Origin: Bog-473 sp963750075
Lineage (GTDB): Bacteria; Actinomycetota; Acidimicrobiia; Acidimicrobiales; RAAP-2
Length of the DNA: 64,000 nucleotides
Assembly: GCA_963750075.1 (NCBI GenBank)
Contig: CAVVPG010000002.1
Location: forward strand, 124,001 to 188,000
Reading direction: 5' to 3'
The notes under the pieces were generated by a model that was not told where the DNA came from, made no database searches, and saw only the letters and a program-made list of their open reading frames with translations. Within the stretch, counting starts at the first letter, position 1. Each line of letters starts with the position of its first letter. The position numbers and the translations under genes were made by a program. Below, piece by piece: positions 19,240 through 27,504 of this stretch.

Positions 19240-20304
19240 TTAGGGAAGTGCGATGACGGTCCCGGCGGAGGCCAGGGCCGCCTCGATCACCTCGGCCGTC
19301 ACGACGGCGTCGGCGATGTCGACCGGCGGCGGGGCCCCGTCGAGGAGGCAGGACGCCATGCCGGCGTAGAAGAGCCCGTAGGCGCCGGGCAGCGTCGGCA
19401 CGACCCGGCGTTCCGGCCCCGCCACGACCCGTCCCCACGAGGACTCGGGCTCCTCGCCCCAGCCCGGCTCGAGGGGCGAGCGCCCCTCGGAGAGCTGCGC
19501 CTCCTGAGTGTCCATGCCGAACTTCACGTAGCCGCCCGCGCTCCCGAGCAGCCGGAAGCGCGGGCCCTGGTCGGCCGCCACCGCACTGGCCCACAGGTGG
19601 ACCCGCGGTCCGCCGGGATAGTCGAGCGCGAGGAAGACGTCGTCGTCGACGCGGCTCTCGGGCCGGCGGGTGGCGACCTCGGCGTAGACGGCCAGGGGTC
19701 GTCCGAAGAGCGCGACGGCCTGGTCGACGATGTGGGTCCCGAGGTCGAAGATGATCCCGGTGCCGGTGTCCGTCCCCGGCTCGTTCTTCCACGCCCGAGC
19801 GCCGGTGACGTGCGGCTGCCAACGTTCGTAGCGCGAATCGAACGTGTCCAGCGCGCCAAGGGCGCCGTCGCCCAGGAGCTGACAGACGGTGCGGAAGTCA
19901 CCGTCCCAGCGCCGGTTCTGGTACGGCACGACGGTGGTGCCGTTGGCCTCGGCCAGCGCGGCCAGGTGCCTGGTCTGCCGGCTCGACGGGGTCGCCGGCT
20001 TGTCGACCACCGCCGGACGGCCCTCCCGCAGCACGGCCTCGGCCACGACGGCGTGGGAGGCGGGCGGCGTCGATACCACAACGAGGTCGTAAGAGGCGAG
20101 CTGGTCCAGGAGGCGCTCGACGTCCTCGATGACGAGGGCGCCGGGGTACCGGCCGGCGATCTCCGCCCGGCGTTCCCGGTTCGAGGTGACGACGGCGGCC
20201 AGCTCGAGCCGCGGCTCGGCGTCGATGAACGGGGCGTGGAAGTGGGAGCCGCCGAGGCCGTACCCGACCAGCGCGACCCTGGCGACGTTTCGCGGCGGAG
20301 CCAT
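19240..20304 (-). CDS. Gfo/Idh/MocA-family NAD(P)-dependent oxidoreductase
   Basis: 354 residues, start ATG 20302-20304. An N-terminal Rossmann fold is clear (VALVGYGLGGSHFHAP, about 10-25), followed by the family's VVVSTPPASH and the catalytic-loop EKP-like motif as VVDKPATPS (about 98-106). The C-terminal half is the dimerisation and substrate domain, with GTGIIFDLGTHIVDQ. These enzymes oxidise or reduce sugars, inositols and related polyols; this one belongs to the yeast/bacterial YdgJ-like branch by general look. Monocistronic, divergent from the next small gene. Confidence 0.87.
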   Translation of the reverse strand: MAPPRNVARVALVGYGLGGSHFHAPFIDAEPRLELAAVVTSNRERRAEIAGRYPGALVIEDVERLLDQLASYDLVVVSTPPASHAVVAEAVLREGRPAVVDKPATPSSRQTRHLAALAEANGTTVVPYQNRRWDGDFRTVCQLLGDGALGALDTFDSRYERWQPHVTGARAWKNEPGTDTGTGIIFDLGTHIVDQAVALFGRPLAVYAEVATRRPESRVDDDVFLALDYPGGPRVHLWASAVAADQGPRFRLLGSAGGYVKFGMDTQEAQLSEGRSPLEPGWGEEPESSWGRVVAGPERRVVPTLPGAYGLFYAGMASCLLDGAPPPVDIADAVVTAEVIEAALASAGTVIALP

Positions 20305-20337
20305 AGGACGTTCCCTGTTTACCTCGCGCGTGGTTCG

Positions 20338-20366
20338 TTGCGGGTCCAGCCCTGACCTGGGACAAT
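20338..20366 (+). promoter_or_regulatory. Promoter for the 75-aa gene, probably leaderless
   Basis: TTGCGG (20338-20343), 17-base spacer, GACAAT (20361-20366). The -10 box ends six bases before the ATG at 20373, so transcription would start at or within a base or two of the start codon, a common actinobacterial arrangement. No Shine-Dalgarno sequence is present. Confidence 0.5.
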
Positions 20367-20372
20367 TTCACC

Positions 20373-20600
20373 ATGGCACGACACGAGGTCACACTCAGGC
20401 TGAACCAGGGCATCACGGTCGAGAATGCAGATGTCACGTTGCGCGTGTGGAGCAACGACGAGAATCTGGGTCGCTTGCGCGTGAGCAAGGGCTCCATCGA
20501 TTGGCAACCGGTGAAGGGGCAGATGGTCCACCGGCTCAGTTGGGAGAAGTTCGCCGAGATGATGGAACAGCACGGCAGGAAGGTCACGGCCTACCTCTGA
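20373..20600 (+). CDS. Small conserved actinobacterial protein, 75 aa
   Basis: Starts ATG 20373. The sequence (MARHEVTLRLNQGITVENAD, RVWSNDENLGRLRVSKGSIDW, WEKFAEMMEQHG) has the pattern of a small acidic beta-strand-rich protein that I recall as a widespread actinobacterial hypothetical. Its C-terminal segment LSWEKFAEMMEQ forms an amphipathic helix. No cysteine, no signal, so cytoplasmic. Function unknown. Confidence 0.7.
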   Translation: MARHEVTLRLNQGITVENADVTLRVWSNDENLGRLRVSKGSIDWQPVKGQMVHRLSWEKFAEMMEQHGRKVTAYL

Positions 20601-20836
20601 TCCCTCGGCGCTGGCGGTCTGGCCTCTGGAGCCCGGTTCGTCACACCGATCACGCCATCTCGCCCGGTTGCTCCACCAACTGCGTCCCTGGGTAGCACGG
20701 CTCGACTCACCAGCTCAGCAACAGATCAGCAACAGAAATGTGTCGACGACAGGATTGTGACCTATTGCCCCTGTTCTTTTGCGTCCTCCGAGGTAGAGGC
20801 TCCGCTCAACGATCATCACCTTTCAGGGAGGTAACG

Positions 20837-22225
20837 ATGAAGCCGATCAAGATCGCAAAGGCGGCGTTGGGAACAAGTGCAGTGATCCTGGCCCTGACCG
20901 TCGCCCCGGCCGCCGCCGCCTCTGCCTCGCCCTCGCCGGCCGTATTCGTTTCCTGCTCGGGTGGGGGTCCTGCATTGGCCGCGGCCATCACCGCGGCAGA
21001 CGTGACTGGCGGGACCATCAACTTGGCACCTGGTTGCACCTACTCGCTCACGTCCGTCGACAACGGGGGCGGAATGACCGGATTCAATGGCCTCCCGGTG
21101 GTCACGAACGCGATCACCATCAACGGTTTCTTCACCACGATCGCGGCCAACAACACGACCTTCCGCATCTTCCAGGTGAACGGCCCCGGAGGGAGTCTTA
21201 CGTTGCAGGGCGTGACCCTCACCGGTGGAAATGCGAGCTTCGGTGGAGCCATCTTGAATGCGGAGGGAGCCGTCACCCTCAACCACTCCCGAGTAACCGG
21301 TAACACCGGGCAAATGGCAGGTGGCGGCATCGCCAGCGGCGTCGTGGACCCCTCCCACCTCGGTCCCATCGGCACGCTCACTCTCAATTCGAGTCAGGTG
21401 ACCGGGAACACCGCCAATAGCGGCGGGGGCGGCGGCATCCTGAACCACGCCGGTACCCTCACCATGAACTTCAGCCAAGTCAGCGGCAACACCTCGGGGG
21501 GTGGGGGGGGCGGTATCGCCAGCGGCAACGGTAATGGTGGCGCTCCCGGCACGGGCAGCAGCACCCTCAACCTTTTCTTCAGTCAGGTGAACGGCAACAC
21601 GTCCAACGGCGGGCCGACGGCGGGGGCGGGCGGCATCGCCAATGGCGGTGTCGCAACGATCAACCTCAGCCAGGTGAACGGGAACTCCGCACCCGGGTCG
21701 GACGGCGGTGGAATCCTGAATCACGGCACGATGACCGTCAATTTCAGCCAGATCAAAGACAACTCGGTGCCCGGTGGCCAAGGCGCCGGCGGTGGAATCG
21801 CCAACATCAGCTTCGGATTCCCCGGCTCCGGCGTGCTGACCGTCAACCTTAGCCAGGTCAACAACAATTCGGCACCCGGTGGTGCCGGCGGAGGTATTGC
21901 CAACGTCAATGGCGGCCTCCCCGCCAACACCGGCATGCTGACGATCAACGCCAGCCAGGTCAACAACAACGTCGCATCCGGTGGTCTCGGTGGCGGGATC
22001 TTCGAGGCCGGGATCGATCCGACAACCGGGCTGCCGACGGCCGTTGGTGACCCCCTCGCTCTCAATTTCAGCCAGGTCATCAACAACTCGGCACTCCCCG
22101 GTGGTGACGGAGGCGGCATCTACGCGATTCCTGGCAGCCCGGTCCTCCTCAAACTCTCCTTGGTCGTCGCGAATGCCCCCGACAACTGCGTGCCGCTCGG
22201 GTCGATAACGGGGTGCGTCGGCTGA
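20837..22225 (+). CDS. Secreted Gly/Asn-rich right-handed beta-helix repeat protein, 462 aa
   Basis: Start ATG 20837 with a strong GGGAGG site; a longer frame begins at 20738 but lacks a signal at its start. A Sec signal peptide spans about residues 8-30 (AVILALTVAPAAAASA). An N-terminal cap with two cysteines (FVSCSGGG, APGCTYS) is followed by nine copies of an about 24-45-residue unit with core SQVxxNxxxxGGxGGGI. The C-terminus closes with a short Cys pair (DNCVPLGSITGC). This layout matches pectate-lyase-like or polymorphic-outer-membrane-type parallel beta helices, here in an exported actinobacterial protein. No catalytic residues are evident; adhesion or surface structure is plausible. 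Base composition is visibly less GC-rich than the flanks. Confidence 0.78.
   Translation: MKPIKIAKAALGTSAVILALTVAPAAAASASPSPAVFVSCSGGGPALAAAITAADVTGGTINLAPGCTYSLTSVDNGGGMTGFNGLPVVTNAITINGFFTTIAANNTTFRIFQVNGPGGSLTLQGVTLTGGNASFGGAILNAEGAVTLNHSRVTGNTGQMAGGGIASGVVDPSHLGPIGTLTLNSSQVTGNTANSGGGGGILNHAGTLTMNFSQVSGNTSGGGGGGIASGNGNGGAPGTGSSTLNLFFSQVNGNTSNGGPTAGAGGIANGGVATINLSQVNGNSAPGSDGGGILNHGTMTVNFSQIKDNSVPGGQGAGGGIANISFGFPGSGVLTVNLSQVNNNSAPGGAGGGIANVNGGLPANTGMLTINASQVNNNVASGGLGGGIFEAGIDPTTGLPTAVGDPLALNFSQVINNSALPGGDGGGIYAIPGSPVLLKLSLVVANAPDNCVPLGSITGCVG
21280..22125 (+). repeat. Nine in-frame beta-helix repeats
   Basis: The coding repeat gives SRVTGN, SQVTGN, SQVSGN, SQVNGN (twice), SQIKDN, SQVNNN (twice) and SQVINN, each followed by a Gly-rich turn ending GGI or GGGI. 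At DNA level the AGCCAGGT / AGTCAGGT core recurs with varied surroundings, so these are old repeats rather than recent tandem duplications. Confidence 0.8.
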
Positions 22226-22510
22226 GCTGAACCAGCATCGTCCGCAGGGATCCCCGCCTGTCCCGAGTTGGAGCCGTCCTCTCCTCGGCCACCGGGTCCG
22301 GTTGGCCGGCTTAGTCGGCGGCCAGGTGTGGATGGATCAGTACGGCGTGCGTGGCCCGGTTCGAGGAATGTCATGAGGTGCGACAGTCTCGCCGCGGACA
22401 TGTCGAGTTCCGCAAGGCACGAACTCGACCGTACGCCGGAGCCCCCCGTATCACCAACGCCGGTTGGGCACGCACCAGCGGACCGTGGACCCCGGTGCGA
22501 TGATGCCCCC

Positions 22511-23587
22511 ATGACAGAGAAGAAGAGGGTCGTCGTCTGGGGCACGGGATTCGTGGGGAAGATGGTCATCCCCGAGGTGCTGCGCCACCCGAACTTCGAG
22601 CTGGTCGGCGTGGGCGTGCACGACGAGGACAAGGTGGGCCGGGACGTCGGCGAGATCTGCGGCATCGCACCCACGGGCGTCACGGCCACCGACGACCTCG
22701 ATGCGCTCGTCGCCCTCCGCCCCGACGCCCTGGTGCACTACGGGCCCACGGCCGGCCAGGCCGACGCCAACATCCGCGACATGGGCGCCTTCCTGCGCGC
22801 CGGCATCGACGTCTGCTCCACGGCCATGACGCCGTGGGTGTGGCCGCACATGAAGCAGAACCCGCCCTCGTGGGTCGACCCCGTCACCGACGCCTGCGAG
22901 GAGGGCGGCAGCACTTGCTTCACCACGGGCATCGACCCGGGCTTCGCCAACGACCTCTTCCCGATGACGCTCATGGGCCTGTGCGCCGAGGTGAAGAAGG
23001 TGAAGGCACTCGAGATCCTCGACTACCTCAACTACACCGGCGCCTACGAGGACGAGATGGGCATCGGGCGCCCGCCCGAGTTCACGCCGCTGCTCGAGCA
23101 CACCGACATCCTCGTCATGTCGTGGGGCGGCACCGTGCCGATGATGGCCCACGCGGTCGGAGTGGAGCTCGATGCGATCACGACCACCTGGGAGAAGTGG
23201 GTCACCGACGTCCCGATCACGACAGCCAAGGGCGTCATCAACCCGGGCGAGGTGGCGGCCATCCACTTCACGATCGACGGCATGTACAAGGGCGAGCCCC
23301 GCATCTGCCTCGAGCACATCAACCGGGTCGGCACCGACGCCGCGCCCGACTGGCCCCGGGGCACCCAGGACGACGTCTACCGGGTCGAGATCGAGGGGAC
23401 GCCGTCGATCACCCAGGAGACGGCCTTCCGCTTCACCGACGGCTGCGGCCGTGACGCCGCGGCCGCCGGCTGCCTGGCCACCGGCTTGCGCGCCCTCAAC
23501 GCGGTGCCGGCCGTCAACGACCTGCCGCCCGGCTGGGCCACCGCCCTGGATCTGCCGCTCATCCCGGGGGCGGGCACCATCCGCTGA
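22511..23587 (+). CDS. DapB-like NAD(P)-binding dehydrogenase
   Basis: 358 residues, start ATG 22511. The N-terminus is a Rossmann nucleotide site (VVVWGTGFVGKMVIPEVLRH). The sequence then shows the dihydrodipicolinate-reductase-type layout (DALVHYGPTAGQADANIRDM), with a second domain containing TGIDPGFANDLFP. Relatives include 2,4-diaminopentanoate dehydrogenase and uncharacterised mycobacterial dihydrodipicolinate reductase-like proteins. It lacks the short length (about 250 aa) of true DapB, so a lysine-pathway role is unlikely. Followed after 46 bases by the LLM flavoprotein gene, probably co-transcribed. Confidence 0.75.
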   Translation: MTEKKRVVVWGTGFVGKMVIPEVLRHPNFELVGVGVHDEDKVGRDVGEICGIAPTGVTATDDLDALVALRPDALVHYGPTAGQADANIRDMGAFLRAGIDVCSTAMTPWVWPHMKQNPPSWVDPVTDACEEGGSTCFTTGIDPGFANDLFPMTLMGLCAEVKKVKALEILDYLNYTGAYEDEMGIGRPPEFTPLLEHTDILVMSWGGTVPMMAHAVGVELDAITTTWEKWVTDVPITTAKGVINPGEVAAIHFTIDGMYKGEPRICLEHINRVGTDAAPDWPRGTQDDVYRVEIEGTPSITQETAFRFTDGCGRDAAAAGCLATGLRALNAVPAVNDLPPGWATALDLPLIPGAGTIR

Positions 23588-23633
23588 CCGCCGCACCGAC
23601 GAGCTCACCCCACACCCCGACGCCACGACCAAC

Positions 23634-24599
23634 GTGACGGACTCCTCCCCACCGGCTCCGTCGTCCGCTCCGTTCGGGTCGGGATCGGTCTCCATCCGGC
23701 TGTACCCGCACAACGAGCTTCCCGCCGGCGCCATCGTCAGCGAGCTCTGCGCGCAGGCCGGTCTCGCCCTTGCCAACGGTTTCGACGGCGTGATGACCAG
23801 CGAGCACCACGGTGGCTTCGCCGGGTACATGGCGCAGCCGCTGCAGATGGCCTCCTTCGTCCTGGCGGAGCATGCGACCGGCTGGGCCGCCGCCGCACCG
23901 CTGTTGCTCCCGTTGCGGTCCACCGCGCTCGTCGCCGAGGAGGTCGCGTGGCTCCAGGCTCGTCATCCGGGCCGTGTCGGGCTCGGGGTGGCGGCAGGCG
24001 CCCTGCCCCTGGACTTCGACGCGGCGGGCGTCAGCCAGGCCGACGCCGTCGATCGCTTCAAGTCGGAGCTGCCACGGCTCGTGGCCATGCTCCGCGGTCA
24101 GGCCCTGGGCGAGCTCGACGGGGATCCGGCGCTGCAAGCGTGCCGCCGAGCCCCCATCCCCGTGCTGAGCGCGGCCGTCTCGGTCGCCGCCGCCGTCCGA
24201 GCGGCCCGCTGCGGAGCCGGGATCCTCATGGAGGGGATGTCAGAACCGGCGCGACTCGCCCGGCTGACGCAGGCCTTCGACGACGCTGGGGGGACGGGCT
24301 CCAAGGTCCTGATCCGCCGGGTGTGGCTCGGCCGCGTCCGTTCGGAGCTGGTCGACAACCAGCGGACCGTCTACGAGAGCTACGCCGCGCCCACGAGCTC
24401 GTTCGGCGAGGACCAGACGATCGCGTCCGACGCGCCCGACGAAGTGGCGGAACGCCTCGCGGCAACTATGCGCGAGGTCGGTGCGGACGCCCTCAACCTC
24501 CGGGTGCAGCTTCCCGGCATGTCACCCGAGCAGGTGCGGGAGCAGATCGCGCAGATCGGGTCGATCGTCGTGCCGACGCTGAAGGAGATGTTGCCCTGA
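23634..24599 (+). CDS. LLM-class flavin-dependent oxidoreductase
   Basis: 321 residues from GTG 23634; the first 18 residues are Pro/Ser-rich and may not be translated if a later start is used. Luciferase-like TIM-barrel signatures are visible: GFDGVMTSEHHGG, VAEEVAWLQARHPGRVGLGV (the family's region after strand 4) and GAGILMEGM. Such enzymes use FMNH2 or F420 in monooxygenation or dehydrogenation. In actinobacteria F420 is common, but the cofactor cannot be decided here. Probably in one transcript with the DapB-like gene. Confidence 0.8.
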   Translation: MTDSSPPAPSSAPFGSGSVSIRLYPHNELPAGAIVSELCAQAGLALANGFDGVMTSEHHGGFAGYMAQPLQMASFVLAEHATGWAAAAPLLLPLRSTALVAEEVAWLQARHPGRVGLGVAAGALPLDFDAAGVSQADAVDRFKSELPRLVAMLRGQALGELDGDPALQACRRAPIPVLSAAVSVAAAVRAARCGAGILMEGMSEPARLARLTQAFDDAGGTGSKVLIRRVWLGRVRSELVDNQRTVYESYAAPTSSFGEDQTIASDAPDEVAERLAATMREVGADALNLRVQLPGMSPEQVREQIAQIGSIVVPTLKEMLP

Positions 24600-24643
24600 C
24601 CGGCGCCGACGCCGGCGCCGGTGCCCGACGTCCTGAGCGTCGG
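24599..24643. terminator. Two adjacent hairpins between convergent genes
   Basis: ACCGGCGCC (24599-24607) pairs with GGCGCCGGT (24614-24622), and CCGACG (24625-24630) pairs with CGTCGG (24638-24643). They fill the short gap between the flavoprotein stop and the SDR stop and can end transcription from both sides. Confidence 0.65.
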
Positions 24644-24646
24644 TAG

Positions 24647-25495
24647 CTACCTGATCGGTGTCCAGCCGCTGGAGAGGTGGTTCCCACCGTCGACGTCGAG
24701 GGTGATCCCGGTGATCTGTCGTGCGTCGTCGGACAGCAGGAAGCACGCGGCGGCGGCGATGTCCTCGGCCTCGGTCAACCGGCCCAGCGGAAGGTGCGAG
24801 CCCGCCGCGGTACCCCCATCCTTCTCCCACATCCGGCGGGTCGCCGTGGTCCGCACCAGCCCGGGACTCACGGCGTTCACCCGGACCCCCTTGCCGGCCA
24901 GATCGGCGGCGATGGTGCGCGTCATGGCGTTGAGCGCAGCCTTCGCCGAGGCATAGGCCACCATGGCCGACGTGGTCTTGCGCGGCGAGCCGCTCGATAT
25001 GGTGACGACCGACCCGCCGCCCTCCTCGAGACCCCGGGCCATCGCGGCACGGATCAACGCCACGGTGGGCCAGGTGTTGAGGCGGATCGTCTCGAGGAGC
25101 TGCGCCTCGCTGATGGTGTCGAAGGAGAGCGGGTAGGGGGCGCCGCCCACCGTGCTGACGACCAGGTCGATGCGACCGAACTCCTCCACAGCCCGGTCGG
25201 CCAGCGTCTCCACCGCCGGTTCGGTGTCCATGGACCCGATGACGCCGACGACGTCGAGCCCCTCGGTGCGGAGGGCAGCCTCCGCCGCCGCGACCCGGTC
25301 CTCGTCGCGGCCGTTGACGACCACCGACGCGCCCTCTCGGGCCAGGCGGAGGGCGCAGGACCGGCCGATGCTCGGATCGGCGGTCGAACCCGTGACGACG
25401 GCCACCCGACCGGCAAACCGTTGGACGCCACCGACACCGGCCGCAGTCTTGCGCCGATCCTCGCCCTCCGTGTCCTCTGATCCCATGCCCATCAT
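24647..25495 (-). CDS. Short-chain dehydrogenase/reductase (SDR)
   Basis: 282 residues. Start ATG 25493-25495; the first 24 residues precede the fold and a later start is possible. The classical SDR elements are present: cofactor loop VVTGSTADPSIG, NGRDEDR after strand 2 (Arg and Asp suit NADP or NAD), catalytic Ser in VVTISSGSP and YASAK as the Tyr-x3-Lys pair, and DVDGG near the C-terminus. Fatty-acid or ketone reduction is typical of this subgroup; the substrate is unknown. Convergent to the flavoprotein gene. Confidence 0.86.
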   Translation of the reverse strand: MMGMGSEDTEGEDRRKTAAGVGGVQRFAGRVAVVTGSTADPSIGRSCALRLAREGASVVVNGRDEDRVAAAEAALRTEGLDVVGVIGSMDTEPAVETLADRAVEEFGRIDLVVSTVGGAPYPLSFDTISEAQLLETIRLNTWPTVALIRAAMARGLEEGGGSVVTISSGSPRKTTSAMVAYASAKAALNAMTRTIAADLAGKGVRVNAVSPGLVRTTATRRMWEKDGGTAAGSHLPLGRLTEAEDIAAAACFLLSDDARQITGITLDVDGGNHLSSGWTPIR

Positions 25496-25675
25496 CTTGT
25501 CCCACGGCGTCGATCGTGCGCCGTGTCCCCGAACTCAACGGTGGAAGCGATGTGACCATCTGCACGGTCGAGATGCGCTGCATGCCCGCGTGACAGCAAC
25601 TCCGGACCGAGCAATGTTGCCCGGAACGTTCGATACGGCGATGGAGAAAGGCCGGCCCCGTCGCCGGCAGTCGCG

Positions 25676-26326
25676 TTACAGCGGGACTTCGTTGTAGAGG
25701 GCGCTCGCGACTCGCGTCGTCGCCGGGTTGGCTCCCATGGTCTTCATCTGCAGGGCTATCCCGGCGTCGCTGAACCACGCCTCGCCCATGCGCGCGTGGG
25801 CCCGCATGCTCTCGTGTTCGCAGGTGATCGCCATCAGCCCGCTTGCCAAGCCGGCATACGTCAGCTGGATAAGGCGGGCGTTGACTGCCCCGTTCGCCTC
25901 GACGAAGGCACATACCTCGGCCGCCTCGGCGATGGCGTCCTCCATGCGGCCGGGCGTGACGTGGAGCGAGTGGACCTCGAGGATGCTGCCGCGGCCGGCC
26001 TTCGGTGTCCGTCCGATCGGCATCTCCATGCCCATGGACTGTGACGTGAGCACCGTCGGGGATCCGGCAGCGCCGAGCCGGGACAAGAGCGCCTGGAGCT
26101 CGGCGTCGTCCCTCAGCGCGTCGAACGCCGTGGCCAGCGCCTCGGGGCTCTCGTATTCCTGCGAGAACACGGTCCCGTTGATCTCCTCACCGGCCACACC
26201 GGCCACGAAGAACCTGATCTCCCCGCCGTGGGGGGCGAGCAGCTTGGCCGCTTCCCCGGCGACGGCGATGGCGGCCTCCAGCTGCCCGCCCTGCACTTTG
26301 CCATTGCTCGAATGGAATACACGCAT
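25676..26326 (-). CDS. Two-domain hypothetical protein, 216 aa
   Basis: Start ATG 26324-26326 with GGAGGG eight bases upstream. The protein has two similar halves, each with an N-terminal beta strand, an Ala-rich helix and a closing strand (half 1: MRVFHSSNGKVQGGQLEAAI; half 2: ILEVHSLHVTPGRMEDAIAE). This suggests a tandem ferredoxin-like (dimeric alpha-beta barrel) fold such as NIPSNAP- or ABM-type proteins. No catalytic residues can be named. It sits 148 bases from the divergent quinone-reductase-like gene. Confidence 0.6.
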   Translation of the reverse strand: MRVFHSSNGKVQGGQLEAAIAVAGEAAKLLAPHGGEIRFFVAGVAGEEINGTVFSQEYESPEALATAFDALRDDAELQALLSRLGAAGSPTVLTSQSMGMEMPIGRTPKAGRGSILEVHSLHVTPGRMEDAIAEAAEVCAFVEANGAVNARLIQLTYAGLASGLMAITCEHESMRAHARMGEAWFSDAGIALQMKTMGANPATTRVASALYNEVPL

Positions 26327-26474
26327 GGTGTTCCCTCCCTTTCCCGACACGGATGGGTCGGCGACCCGCGTCTGCCCCAACGGGGGTTGGAGTCCAGTGG
26401 TCGATCTGCTCCGGGACCCGATCGCCTCTCCGGAATGAAGTCCTGGACGTCGGTCTGCGCGCGTACGGTGGTGC

Positions 26475-27455
26475 GTGCACGCCTGGCAGGTCGAACGACT
26501 CGGGCCGCCCGGCGACGTGGTCCAGCGGGTCGAGGTCGAGGAACCGACTCCGGGCCCGGGGGAGGTGCGGCTGCGCGTGCGGGCCGCGGGGATCGGACTT
26601 CCCGACGCGCTCATGTGTCGCGGCTCGTATGCGTTCTCGCCAGCGCTTCCCTTCGTGCCCGGTCAGGAGGTGTGCGGCACCGTCGACGCAGTCGGATCGG
26701 GAGTCGAGTGGCCTCTCGGGACTCGGCTCATGGCGGTGACGAACTTCTTCGACGGTCGTGGCGGGTTCGCGGGGATGACGATCGTGCGGTCGGAGAGCGC
26801 CTTTCGAGTGCCCGACGCCATGCACGACGAGGATGCGGCGGCGTTTCGGATCGGCTACTCGACGGCCTACATCGGGCTCGTGCGGCGCGGCGCGTTACAG
26901 CCCGGCGAATGCTTGGTCGTGCTCGGGGCAGCCGGCGGATCGGGTCTGGCTGCGACGCGACTCGGGGCGGCGCTCGGCGCGCGCGTCATCGCGGTCGTTT
27001 CCGGGGAGGCCAAGCGGGAGCTGTGCGCATCGTCCGGCGCGGATGTCGTCATCGACCGCACGATGGGTTCGGTGCCCGACGCGGTGATGGAGGCGACCGG
27101 GGGTGAAGGGGCCGACGTGATCTACGACCCCGTCGGTGGTGCCCTCGCGGCGTCCATGGGACGGTGCCTGTCGCGAGGCGGTCGGCTCCTCGCCGTCGGC
27201 TTCGCCAGCGGGACGTGGGTCGACCCCGACATCTCGGAGCTCGTCCTACGGAACGCATCCATCGTTGGGGTCTATGCCGGCGGTCAGACCCGTGCGGAGT
27301 CCGAGGCCGATCACGAACACCTCCTCACTCTCGCGGGCGATGGCCGTCTCGGTGGCGCCACACGGGTGGTCACTTTCGACGAGTTGCCCGACGCGCTCGG
27401 TGTCGTTGACCGGGCTCAGGCCGTCGGCAAATTGGTGCTGCAGGTCAGCACCTGA
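26475..27455 (+). CDS. Quinone oxidoreductase-like MDR-superfamily enzyme
   Basis: 326 residues from GTG 26475. Medium-chain dehydrogenase/reductase layout: GroES-like N-terminal domain (PTPGPGEVRLRVRAAGIG, then PGQEVCGTVDAVG), Rossmann motif VLGAAGGSGLAATRLG (AAGGxG form of quinone reductases), and the C-terminal GKLVLQV. The structural-zinc cysteine cluster is absent, which fits the zinc-free NADPH:quinone oxidoreductase/QOR group. Probably reduces quinones or enones with NADPH. Confidence 0.85.
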   Translation: MHAWQVERLGPPGDVVQRVEVEEPTPGPGEVRLRVRAAGIGLPDALMCRGSYAFSPALPFVPGQEVCGTVDAVGSGVEWPLGTRLMAVTNFFDGRGGFAGMTIVRSESAFRVPDAMHDEDAAAFRIGYSTAYIGLVRRGALQPGECLVVLGAAGGSGLAATRLGAALGARVIAVVSGEAKRELCASSGADVVIDRTMGSVPDAVMEATGGEGADVIYDPVGGALAASMGRCLSRGGRLLAVGFASGTWVDPDISELVLRNASIVGVYAGGQTRAESEADHEHLLTLAGDGRLGGATRVVTFDELPDALGVVDRAQAVGKLVLQVST

Positions 27456-27504
27456 CCACTGGTGGACGAAGGTGCCCACGGCCGCCCCGCCAGTTCGTCA
27501 CCGG

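Noticed and set aside
21280..22125. CRISPR array or recent tandem duplication in the repeat protein gene
   Set aside because: The repeats are in frame, of varying length and divergent at DNA level; they encode beta-helix turns.
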